6,279 nucleotides of DNA from contig JAIRZW010000103.1 in NCBI GenBank assembly GCA_031267015.1, forward strand, positions 1-6,279, read 5' to 3'. Shown here in pieces: positions 1 to 5,614 of this stretch. Each line of letters starts with the position of its first letter. The stretch's first letter is position 1. The position numbers and the translations under genes are program-made. Below the pieces are notes generated by a model. That model was not told the origin of the DNA. It made no database searches and worked only from the letters and a program-made list of their open reading frames with translations. The stretch comes from Heliobacteriaceae bacterium. GTDB lineage: Bacteria; Cyanobacteriota; Vampirovibrionia; Gastranaerophilales; Gastranaerophilaceae.

Positions 1-437
1 GCCGGTACAATGTTATCCGGGTGGCCTTCAAGCTCGCACGCAATCGACAGCAAAGCCGCTTCGTCAGCAGGCCGCCCTAAAAGCTCATTGGCTGCCAAAA
101 GCCCGCCCACGATTACGGATGAAGAACTACCAAGCCCTCTGGTTATAGGGATTTGGGTGTGAATTGTTATTTTTAACTCATTCGGAGTCTGGCCGATATA
201 GCTGTACAACAGTTCTATAGCCTTATAAATAAGGCTATTTTCATCCAGCGGCGCGCTTTCCAGCATGATATCATGCTCTAAATCCTTGTCGTATATGACG
301 TTTATCTCAATTCCCGTGCCTGGTAAAACAGTTTCTTCAATGGTTATAGTGTTATAAATCGGCAGTGCTATGCCCAGGCAGTCGAATCCGGGGCCTATAT
401 TAGCGCTTGTAGCCGGAACTTTTACGCTTATTTTCAT
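1..437 (-). CDS. thrB: Homoserine kinase ThrB, N-terminal part (runs off left edge)
   Basis: Cytosolic GHMP-family kinase that phosphorylates L-homoserine with ATP, the step before threonine synthase. Reading the minus strand from the ATG at 437 gives 145 codons, open to the edge of the window. Visible family motifs: the N-terminal block PATSANIGPGFDCLG at residues 8-22, the GHMP phosphate-binding loop RGLGSSSS at 100-107 (many ThrBs have GSSAA here), and EGHPDNIVP at 137-145. A complete ThrB is about 300 residues, so roughly half is present. The start is well fixed because the conserved block lies directly behind it. There is no Shine-Dalgarno: the bases before the ATG form a -10-like element instead, so the message may be leaderless. 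It is divergent from the methyltransferase gene, with 37 bases between the two ATGs. No partner threonine gene is visible; any would lie to the left. The family call is secure. Confidence 0.95.
   Translation of the reverse strand, partial: MKISVKVPATSANIGPGFDCLGIALPIYNTITIEETVLPGTGIEINVIYDKDLEHDIMLESAPLDENSLIYKAIELLYSYIGQTPNELKITIHTQIPITRGLGSSSSVIVGGLLAANELLGRPADEAALLSIACELEGHPDNIVP
217..238. repeat. Perfect 9-bp inverted repeat inside thrB
   Basis: ATAGCCTTA (217-225) and TAAGGCTAT (230-238) are exact reverse complements around a 4-base loop. The repeat lies in thrB codons 67-74, so in the thrB mRNA it would form a compact hairpin. On the plus strand it is followed only by TTTC, too short a T run to call a terminator. 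It may be a chance product of the codons. Confidence 0.6.
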
Positions 438-439
438 GC

Positions 440-468
440 TTCACATACTAGCACGAATATGCTACAAT
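440..468 (+). promoter_or_regulatory. Sigma70-type promoter for the methyltransferase operon, leaderless layout
   Basis: TTCACA (440-445, 5 of 6 to TTGACA), a 17-base spacer, and TACAAT (463-468, 5 of 6 to TATAAT). Six bases separate the -10 box from the ATG at 475, so the expected start of transcription is the A of the start codon. No Shine-Dalgarno is present, which agrees with a leaderless mRNA. It overlaps the oppositely directed thrB promoter. This is a by-eye consensus match, not a measured start. Confidence 0.7.
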
Positions 469-473
469 AACAA
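445..473 (-). promoter_or_regulatory. Candidate thrB promoter overlapping the divergent one
   Basis: On the minus strand: TTGTTA (473-468, 4 of 6), a 17-base spacer, and TAGTAT (450-445, 4 of 6) preceded by TGC, an extended -10. Seven bases follow before the ATG at 437, so thrB too would start with little or no leader. The -10 of this promoter shares base 445 with the -35 of the opposite one, and its -35 begins within the opposite -10. Both polymerase sites cannot be filled at once. It is weaker than the plus-strand promoter, and thrB could also be served from elsewhere. Confidence 0.5.
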
Positions 474-474
474 C

Positions 475-1377
475 ATGTATAAAATTTATCCGTATTTTAC
501 AAATGACGGCTCTGTAGGGTTGTTTTCGCCGGAGGCCGACGATATCTACCATTCTTCGCACGGCGCGCTTACCGAGGCCTGGGAAAAATTTGTTTTACCA
601 ATAAAAAATTTACCGCGCGACATAAAAATTCTGGATATTTGTTTTGGAATTGGTTATAACACAAAAAGTTTTTTAGAATTTTTGACAAATTACGCTACGA
701 TAGATGCCGATAATATTTCTAAATTCAATTTACATATCGACGCGGTAGATGTCGATAAAAACCTGGCGTATTTGTCTCCGTTTTTTGTAACCGGCAAGAA
801 AAATTTCAAAAATAATGTGCTTGATTTTGATAATGATAAAATTACCCGATATCTGAACGGTAAAACAGAACCGAAATATAAATTAAGCCGCGAAACAAAT
901 ATCGTTATATACGAGCTGCTTCGTCATTGTGAGGAAGACTTTCTGCCTGACGAAGCAGCTCAGCTCCTTTGTAACAGAAAATATTCTATTTTCTATGACA
1001 ATTATATAGTAAATTTACACAAACGCGGCTTCTTACATAATATTTATTATCGCAACATATCTAGAAGTTATAAAAAAGCCGTGAAATGCCTTAAAAATAA
1101 CAATATTACTCTTAACCTTATAATAGACGATGCGCGTAATGCAGTAAAAAACAGTAAGGAAATTTATAATTATATATTTTTAGACGCGTTTACGCCGAAA
1201 AAATGCCCGGAGCTTTGGTCGGTTGAGTTTTTTAAATCTTTGTATGAGCATTTGGCTGAGGGCGGGATGGTTTTGACATACTCACGTGCAGGAAATGTTC
1301 GTGAGGCGTTTGAGCAGGCCAGGTTTCATGTAGAGCGGCGCAAAAACGGGATGACGGCGACAAGGAGGTCTTTATGA
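475..1377 (+). CDS. mnmD: Stand-alone MnmC2/MnmD-type tRNA wobble-uridine methyltransferase
   Basis: A 300-aa SAM-dependent methyltransferase matching the methyltransferase half of MnmC, which makes the last methylation of 5-methylaminomethyl-(2-thio)uridine at tRNA position 34. Seen in order: DGSVGLFSPEADDIYHSSHG (residues 11-30), matching the substrate-side DGS...E.YHS..GA block; the SAM loop LDICFGIGYN (53-62); LIIDDARNAV, the usual L.L..GDA strand; FLDAFTP...LW (235-248); GGMVLTYSRAGNVREAF (264-280). The start at 475 begins the family block and clears the antisense thrB; an in-frame ATG at 370 would lie inside thrB. The tail is slightly divergent: ARF where AGF is usual, and no clear KRE ending. 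The middle is strikingly AT-rich (23-35% GC in six 60-base lines hand-counted between 601 and 1140), while 1261-1320 is 55%. It overlaps the next gene by ATGA. Family call firm; tRNA target inferred. Confidence 0.8.
   Translation: MYKIYPYFTNDGSVGLFSPEADDIYHSSHGALTEAWEKFVLPIKNLPRDIKILDICFGIGYNTKSFLEFLTNYATIDADNISKFNLHIDAVDVDKNLAYLSPFFVTGKKNFKNNVLDFDNDKITRYLNGKTEPKYKLSRETNIVIYELLRHCEEDFLPDEAAQLLCNRKYSIFYDNYIVNLHKRGFLHNIYYRNISRSYKKAVKCLKNNNITLNLIIDDARNAVKNSKEIYNYIFLDAFTPKKCPELWSVEFFKSLYEHLAEGGMVLTYSRAGNVREAFEQARFHVERRKNGMTATRRSL
1362..1368 (+). promoter_or_regulatory. Shine-Dalgarno AAGGAGG embedded in the end of the methyltransferase gene
   Basis: AAGGAGG lies 5 bases before the ATG at 1374. 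It is read in the upstream gene as tandem AGG AGG arginine codons, three codons from the stop. With the ATGA stop/start overlap this indicates coupled translation of the two genes. Confidence 0.85.
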
Positions 1378-2615
1378 AATATGACGTAATAATTGCGGGC
1401 GGCGGTACTGCCGGCTGCGCAGCAGCTTATACAGCCGGCAAACTGGGCTTAAAAACCCTTCTGGTCGAGAAAAAAATCTACCTCGGCGGCGCGATCACTT
1501 CCGGGCTTGTAATCCCGGCAATGAAAGCCGGTGAAAACCAAATTAATACAGAGTTTTTCGAGGCTTTAACCGCTGAACTGCACTCACTTGGCGGGCAAGT
1601 GACTTATCAGGGCAACCCGGGCTGGTTCAATCCTGAGCTGGCAAAAGCCGCTTTAGACAGCTTAATATTAAAAGCCGGAGTAGAAGTGCTTTGGGGAGCA
1701 AAAATAGCCAATATAAATATTAATAACAGGCTTATTGAATCTGTCAAAATATTATCAGTATATAGCGATACGATATCTATTATGTTATCGAAACCTGTCG
1801 CAACGAGATACGTGATTGATGCGACAGGAAATTGCGATGTCGGAAAGCTTTGCCAGTGTGAATTTTTGGACAAACCTGATGAGCGGCAGCCTGTCAGTTT
1901 GCGATTTATGATGGGCGGAGTGGATGTTGAAACCTTCGGTAAGTGGCTTTTAGACTTTGACCCTGATAGAAACGTTACTACTGTGGAGTTTCCGCACCTT
2001 TCGACGGCTTATACGTGGGATGTCCTTGCAAGGGGGGCTGGTGAATGGGCTTTAAAGCCTTTATTTGACGATGCTGTGGGTAAGAATATCCTTAAAGACC
2101 ACGACAGAAACTATTTTCAAGTATTTACAGTAGCAGGAATGCCCGGTACAATTGCTTTTAATTGTCCCCGGTTGCTTGATTGCAACATTGCAGAAGGGCG
2201 GCAGAGTATATTACGCCTTACCAACTTCTGTAAAGAGTATTTTCCGGGGTTTGAGAATGCTTTTATTTCAAATATTGCAGACGAGCTTGGAGTGCGGGTT
2301 TCAAAGCGAATTAAAGGGAAATACGTGTACACAATTGACGACCTGAAATCAGGCAAAAAGTTTGAAAACCCTGTTGTAATCGCAAATTATCCGGTCGATG
2401 TGCACAGTTCCGAGCGCGACAAGTCGACTTTACAGCACGTTAGCGATTATCAGCTTCCGATTGAAAGCCTTATGTCCGCTGATATTGACAATCTTTTTGT
2501 GGCCGGGCGCTGCCTGAGCGCTGATTTCAAAGCCCAAGGCGCTCTGCGCGTCCAACCAAGCTGTTTTGCCATGGGCGAAGGCGTTGCAAAGTATATTGTA
2601 ACAATTTGTAAATGA
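1374..2615 (+). CDS. FAD-dependent oxidoreductase (FAD_oxidored/PF12831-like), substrate unknown
   Basis: A 413-aa flavoprotein. Seen: dinucleotide-binding GGGTAG at residues 9-14 (GxGxxG) with Glu32 at the end of the second strand, expected to hold the FAD ribose; LGGAITSGLV at 37-46, matching the LGG.AT.GLV block of the FAD_oxidored family; DATGNCDVGKL from residue 149; QPVSLRFMMGGVD; GVRVSKRIKG; and a C-terminal FAD block NLFVAGRCLSA...QGALRVQPSCFAMGEG from residue 373. These motifs and their order fit FAD_oxidored rather than the DAO fold of MnmC's FAD domain. No signal peptide or membrane segment, so cytosolic. It has a strong Shine-Dalgarno and starts inside the stop codon of the methyltransferase gene, so the two are translated together. 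Members of this family are often annotated only as FAD-dependent oxidoreductase. A tRNA-related role is suggested by context alone. Confidence 0.85.
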   Translation: MKYDVIIAGGGTAGCAAAYTAGKLGLKTLLVEKKIYLGGAITSGLVIPAMKAGENQINTEFFEALTAELHSLGGQVTYQGNPGWFNPELAKAALDSLILKAGVEVLWGAKIANININNRLIESVKILSVYSDTISIMLSKPVATRYVIDATGNCDVGKLCQCEFLDKPDERQPVSLRFMMGGVDVETFGKWLLDFDPDRNVTTVEFPHLSTAYTWDVLARGAGEWALKPLFDDAVGKNILKDHDRNYFQVFTVAGMPGTIAFNCPRLLDCNIAEGRQSILRLTNFCKEYFPGFENAFISNIADELGVRVSKRIKGKYVYTIDDLKSGKKFENPVVIANYPVDVHSSERDKSTLQHVSDYQLPIESLMSADIDNLFVAGRCLSADFKAQGALRVQPSCFAMGEGVAKYIVTICK

Positions 2616-2619
2616 GTAG

Positions 2620-2631
2620 CAAAAATTTTTG
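2620..2631. repeat. A5/T5 palindrome between convergent genes
   Basis: CAAAAATTTTTG is a perfect 12-base palindrome lying in the 19-base gap between the convergent stop codons, with loosely matching AGC and GCT outside it. It has no GC-rich stem or spaced loop, so it is not a standard intrinsic terminator, though it is the only symmetric element at this junction. Confidence 0.4.
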
Positions 2632-2634
2632 TGC

Positions 2635-4002
2635 TTAAACTTGATTAGCTTTCTTGATCTTGGATGCCAGAATCTGCGCGGCATTAAGCAGAGGGTCGAT
2701 TGTGGGTGAAAATGGCGGGGCGTAGGTTAAGTCGTGTGCCAGAAAGTCTTCTACGGTAAGCCTTCCCAAAAGCGCAGAAGCAAAGATATTAACCCGTTTG
2801 TCAGCGTCACCCACGCCAACTGCCTGAGCGCCGAGAAGCCTGCCCGAATCAACATCAGCAACGAGTTTCAGCGTAATATTATTTACGTCCGGCATATAGC
2901 CGACTTTGTCGTATTTTGTTACGGTTGCGCTAACAGGGTTAAAGCCCTGTTGTTTCGCGTATTTTTCGGTTAAGCCTGTCATTGACATGGTTAAGCCCAG
3001 GCAGCGCGTGACAGCCGAAGCCAGCACGCCCGGGAATTCATCTTCAAACCCGCAGGCGTTCATGGCTGCGCAGCGTCCTTCTTTGTTTGCCACAGAGCCA
3101 AGCGGGGTCCAGATTTTAGCGCGGCTTATTACAAGCGTTTTTTCCGCGCAGTCGCCGCAGGCGTAAATATCAGGAACGCTTGTTTCCATGCGCGCATTTA
3201 CTTTAATTGAGTTGCTTATGCCCAGAGCAATTCCGGCGTCAAGTGCGATTTCCGAATTCGGCTTTGCGCCTGTACATAAAATAACAAAATCACACGGAAT
3301 ATCAAGCCCGGAAGCTGTTCGTACTGCACGAACTCCGTTCATGTCGCCGGAAAATTCCGAAATAGTCTCTGAAGTCAAAACTTTATACCGGCCGTCGCTG
3401 TGTTGTCTAAGCTGCTCAAGGATAAGCTTTGACATGTCATCATCAAATATCGCCATTATGGTCGGCGAATACTCCAGAAGGGTTACGTTCAAATTCTGCT
3501 TGACAAGCGCTTCCAAAAGCTCGATTCCTATGTAACCGCCGCCAACAATTACAGCGTTTTTAGACTGTAAAGCCTTTTCTTTAACAGCGATTCCGTCTTC
3601 GATTTTGCGTAATGTGAATACATTCGGCAAATTAACGTTCTGAATCGGCGGAATCACGGCAGATGCGCCGGTTGCTATAATTAATTTGTCATATTCAATC
3701 AAAAAACTGTTCCGCTTAATCATATCAAAAATCAAAACCTGCCTGGATTCAGGGATAATTTTAACCGCACGGTGCTGAAGGTGCACATGAATCCCCTGCG
3801 CCTCAAATTCCTCCGGAGAGCGCACAAGAAGCATTTCATAGTCTTCAAAATTCCCTTCAACATAATAAGGAAGCCCGCAGCCTGAATAAGAAACGTGTGT
3901 ATCGTCAGTGTAAATGTCGATTTGCGCGTCCGGTAAAAGCCTTCGGGCTTTTGCCGCAGCTTTTGCGCCTGCTGCTACGCCGCCTAAGATTACGATTTTC
4001 AT
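2635..4002 (-). CDS. Class III pyridine nucleotide-disulfide oxidoreductase (CoA-disulfide reductase / NADH oxidase type)
   Basis: A 455-aa cytosolic flavoprotein. N-terminal FAD motif GGVAAG (7-12); redox cysteine Cys42 in YSGCGLPYYVEG, a single cysteine as in Nox and CoA-disulfide reductase rather than a CxxxxC pair; NAD-binding GGGYIGIE (154-161) ending in Glu177 (TLLE), which suggests NADH over NADPH; second FAD motif IYACGDCAE (279-287); dimerisation domain with DLTYAPPFSPTIDP (424-437). Arg21, Tyr369 and Tyr427 sit where CoA-disulfide reductases carry CoA-binding Arg and Tyr residues; this alignment is by eye. No C-terminal rhodanese domain. Alternatives are water- or peroxide-forming NADH oxidase, or persulfide reductase; motifs alone do not decide. 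The start at 4002 gives the family-typical MKIVILGG; an ATG at 4023 adds seven unlikely residues. No Shine-Dalgarno. It follows a small ORF on the same strand by 42 bases and converges on the FAD gene. Confidence 0.88.
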   Translation of the reverse strand: MKIVILGGVAAGAKAAAKARRLLPDAQIDIYTDDTHVSYSGCGLPYYVEGNFEDYEMLLVRSPEEFEAQGIHVHLQHRAVKIIPESRQVLIFDMIKRNSFLIEYDKLIIATGASAVIPPIQNVNLPNVFTLRKIEDGIAVKEKALQSKNAVIVGGGYIGIELLEALVKQNLNVTLLEYSPTIMAIFDDDMSKLILEQLRQHSDGRYKVLTSETISEFSGDMNGVRAVRTASGLDIPCDFVILCTGAKPNSEIALDAGIALGISNSIKVNARMETSVPDIYACGDCAEKTLVISRAKIWTPLGSVANKEGRCAAMNACGFEDEFPGVLASAVTRCLGLTMSMTGLTEKYAKQQGFNPVSATVTKYDKVGYMPDVNNITLKLVADVDSGRLLGAQAVGVGDADKRVNIFASALLGRLTVEDFLAHDLTYAPPFSPTIDPLLNAAQILASKIKKANQV

Positions 4003-4008
4003 ACCCGC

Positions 4009-4014
4009 AATATA
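4009..4014 (-). promoter_or_regulatory. Candidate -10 box just before the disulfide-oxidoreductase start
   Basis: TATATT (5 of 6 to TATAAT) on the minus strand, six bases before the ATG at 4002, again placing transcription start at the start codon. The -35 region 16-18 bases upstream is poor (3 of 6 at best). The gene could equally be read from the small-ORF promoter, although its own start lacks a Shine-Dalgarno. Confidence 0.35.
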
Positions 4015-4044
4015 ATGCAGCATATGAAATATTACATTGCCCGG

Positions 4045-4185
4045 TTAATTAGTGCCGGATGTCTTTAAAAACATTTCTTTCATAAATTGGCAGTAGCCGT
4101 CGAGTTCTTTATCGAATTTTTCAACCATACCAACCAAACCGGTTATTTCAACAATTAATTTTTCATCCTTGAGATTTTTGTACAT
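4045..4185 (-). CDS. Unannotated 46-aa small protein with a heptad pattern
   Basis: I do not recognise this protein. The ORF has its own start signal: AAGGAG six bases before the ATG. It encodes 46 residues beginning MYKNLKDEKL and ending FLKTSGTN. Hydrophobic residues L10, I14, L17, V21, F24, L28, Y31, M35 and M38 fall in a strict 4-3-4-3 spacing, with charged residues (E13, E22, K23, D25, K26, E27, D29) between, as in an amphipathic helix or short coiled coil. Glycines at 16, 19 and 30 would weaken the helix. No signal peptide or membrane segment. The stop is 42 bases before the disulfide-oxidoreductase gene on the same strand, so co-transcription is likely; thiC diverges 102 bases away. 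The Shine-Dalgarno plus the heptad argue for a real gene, perhaps a small binding partner or regulator, but no function can be given. Confidence 0.6.
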   Translation of the reverse strand: MYKNLKDEKLIVEITGLVGMVEKFDKELDGYCQFMKEMFLKTSGTN

Positions 4186-4191
4186 TTCACA

Positions 4192-4210
4192 CTCCTTATA
4201 AATTTATATA
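4192..4210 (-). promoter_or_regulatory. Start region of the small ORF: TATATAAAT box and Shine-Dalgarno
   Basis: On the minus strand TATATAAA (4210-4203) supplies a -10-like box and AAGGAG (4197-4192) a ribosome binding site six bases before the ATG. The matching -35 is weak. The Shine-Dalgarno is clear; the promoter is tentative. Confidence 0.5.
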
Positions 4211-4260
4211 CGGACATGCACGCAAAAAACTTTAATTTTGTGGGGGCAAATGTATTTTTA

Positions 4261-4281
4261 TGTTAAGATAACTGTAAGGAG
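4261..4281 (+). promoter_or_regulatory. thiC extended -10 promoter and Shine-Dalgarno, very short leader
   Basis: TGT followed by TAAGAT (4264-4269, 4 of 6) forms an extended -10; no good -35 is seen. AAGGAG (4276-4281) lies six bases before the thiC ATG. Transcription would start near 4275-4277, leaving a leader of about a dozen bases with room only for the ribosome site. Confidence 0.5.
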
Positions 4282-4287
4282 AAAAAA

Positions 4288-5556
4288 ATGACAACACAAA
4301 TTATTGAAGCTAAAAAAGGCAATATTACTGAGCAAATGGAATATATAGCAAAAAAAGAGTGCGTAACGCCGGGATTTTTACGCGAAAAAGTCGCGTCAGG
4401 GCGCGTGGTAATCTTAAAGAACAACCGCCGCGAAGATGTGATTCCGACCGGCGTGGGCGAAGGCTTAACCGTGAAGATTAATGCGAATATCGGGACTTCC
4501 ATGGAGCGTTCTGATTTGCAGACCGAGCTTGATAAGGTCAGAATAATTGAACTTACGGGCGCGGATGTTTTAATGGATTTGTCTACGGGCAATGATATTG
4601 ACAGCACGCGCAAGGCGATTCTTGCGGCTACGAAACTGCCTATCGGCACGGTTCCGATGTATCAGGCCGGAAAAGAAGCGTTTGACGATTTTCAGGATGT
4701 AGGAAAGCTTTCAAAAGATAAATTGTTTGCTGATATTGAAAAACAATGCCGCGATGGGGTTGATTTTATCACAGTGCATTGCGGGGTTACAAAGTTTGTA
4801 GTGGAGCAGCTTGAGCGGCAGGGGCGCGTAACGGATATTGTGTCGCGCGGCGGGTCTATGCTTGCGTGCCGGATTAAGGCAACGGGTGAAGAAAACCCGC
4901 TTTATGAATATTACGACGAACTACTTGAGATTGCGCGCGAATATGATTGTACGCTTTCGCTGGGCGACGGTTTGCGTCCGGGCTGCGGAAACGACGCGGG
5001 TGACCGTGCACAGGTCGCGGAAACAATGATTTTAGGTGAACTCGTTAAGCGGGCACGTGATTTTGGGGTTCAGGCAATGGTTGAAGGCCCTGGCCACGTG
5101 CCTTTGAACAAGATTCCCGCAATGATGGAAACGATTAAGGTGTTAACGGATTATGCGCCTCTATACGTATTGGGGCCGCTTGTAACGGATATTGCGCCGG
5201 GTTACGACCATATTACAAGCGCAATCGGCGGAACTCTGGCAGCTTATCACGGCGCGGATTTCCTGTGTTACGTAACTCCTGCCGAGCATTTGGGTTTGCC
5301 TGACGTAAAACAGGTTCGTGAAGGGATTATCGCAAGCAAAATCTCTGCTCACGCGGCTGACATTGCGCGCGGAAACAAGGCTGCAATTGAGCGCGACAGG
5401 CTTATGTCAGAAGCGCGAAAAAACCTTGATTGGGAAGCACAACGCCGCTATGCGCTTGACAAGTGTGTGTTTGAGGGCGTAAACGTCGGCGAACCGTGCA
5501 CAATGTGCGGGAAATATTGCAGCATGAAAATTTTTAACGAATATTTTGCAGGCTAA
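4288..5556 (+). CDS. thiC: Phosphomethylpyrimidine synthase ThiC, short form
   Basis: Radical-SAM enzyme that rearranges aminoimidazole ribotide (AIR) to hydroxymethylpyrimidine phosphate in thiamine synthesis. At 422 aa it is the short form, without the long N-terminal extension of the E. coli type. Motifs: INANIGTS (64-71), DLSTGNDI (97-104, usually GGD), VSRGGS (185-190), SLGDGLRPG (224-232), EGPGHVP (266-272), GPLVTDIAPGYDH (296-308), YVTPAEHLGLP (328-338). The C-terminal cluster ligands are Cys404, Cys407 and Cys411 (CTMCGKYC), a CX2CX3C spacing that I recall from short ThiCs, against CX2CX4C in the long form. The start is fixed by AAGGAG six bases upstream. No TPP riboswitch and no other thi gene is in the window, so the related 5-hydroxybenzimidazole synthase BzaF cannot be fully excluded, though thiC is much the likelier. 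It ends at a hairpin and terminator. Confidence 0.92.
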   Translation: MTTQIIEAKKGNITEQMEYIAKKECVTPGFLREKVASGRVVILKNNRREDVIPTGVGEGLTVKINANIGTSMERSDLQTELDKVRIIELTGADVLMDLSTGNDIDSTRKAILAATKLPIGTVPMYQAGKEAFDDFQDVGKLSKDKLFADIEKQCRDGVDFITVHCGVTKFVVEQLERQGRVTDIVSRGGSMLACRIKATGEENPLYEYYDELLEIAREYDCTLSLGDGLRPGCGNDAGDRAQVAETMILGELVKRARDFGVQAMVEGPGHVPLNKIPAMMETIKVLTDYAPLYVLGPLVTDIAPGYDHITSAIGGTLAAYHGADFLCYVTPAEHLGLPDVKQVREGIIASKISAHAADIARGNKAAIERDRLMSEARKNLDWEAQRRYALDKCVFEGVNVGEPCTMCGKYCSMKIFNEYFAG

Positions 5557-5563
5557 GCCTGCA
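5547..5563 (+). repeat. Hairpin enclosing the thiC stop codon
   Basis: TGCAGGC (5547-5553) and GCCTGCA (5557-5563) are exact complements, and the three-base loop is the TAA stop codon itself. No T run follows, so it is not a terminator on its own; it may protect the 3' end of the message. Confidence 0.6.
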
Positions 5564-5574
5564 CCAGTCATGTC

Positions 5575-5604
5575 ATTGCGCACTTGATGCGCAATCTTTG
5601 TTTT
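5575..5604 (+). terminator. Rho-independent terminator of thiC
   Basis: Perfect 8-bp stem ATTGCGCA (5575-5582) / TGCGCAAT (5588-5595) with loop CTTGA, then CTTTGTTTT. The T-rich tail is on the plus strand only, so it serves thiC and not the convergent permease. The context TGTCATTGCG...GCAATCT also resembles short dispersed palindromic repeats seen in many genomes. Confidence 0.8.
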
Positions 5605-5614
5605 ATCGGCTTCT

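Noticed and set aside
370..474. Upstream in-frame ATG at 370 for the methyltransferase
   Set aside because: The added 35 residues are antisense to the conserved N-terminus of thrB, match nothing in the family, and have no ribosome site; the family block starts at 475.
1374..2615. Calling the FAD oxidoreductase MnmC1 outright
   Set aside because: Its motifs (LGG.ITSGLV, DATGN.D, QGALR.QP) are of the FAD_oxidored family, not the DAO fold of MnmC1; only the gene context suggests a link.
3188..3535. Long open frame on the plus strand
   Set aside because: It lies wholly antisense to the conserved oxidoreductase, has no ribosome site, and its composition mirrors the codon pattern of the real gene.
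4011..4016. Perfect TATAAT on the plus strand
   Set aside because: No -35 at the right distance, it sits at the edge of a minus-strand gene, and no plus-strand gene starts for more than 250 bases.
4003..4023. Upstream ATG at 4023 for the disulfide oxidoreductase
   Set aside because: It adds seven residues (MLHYIAG) before the family-typical MKIVILGG and has no ribosome site.
4186..4287. TPP riboswitch upstream of thiC
   Set aside because: None of the conserved THI-element blocks is present on the plus strand.
4263..4649. Long open frame on the minus strand opposite the start of thiC
   Set aside because: Antisense shadow of conserved thiC codons; serine- and proline-rich translation with no recognisable motif.
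5497..5520. Loss of a cluster ligand in ThiC (CX2CX3C instead of CX2CX4C)
   Set aside because: All three cysteines are present; the one-residue shorter spacing is what I recall from short-form ThiC proteins, not damage.
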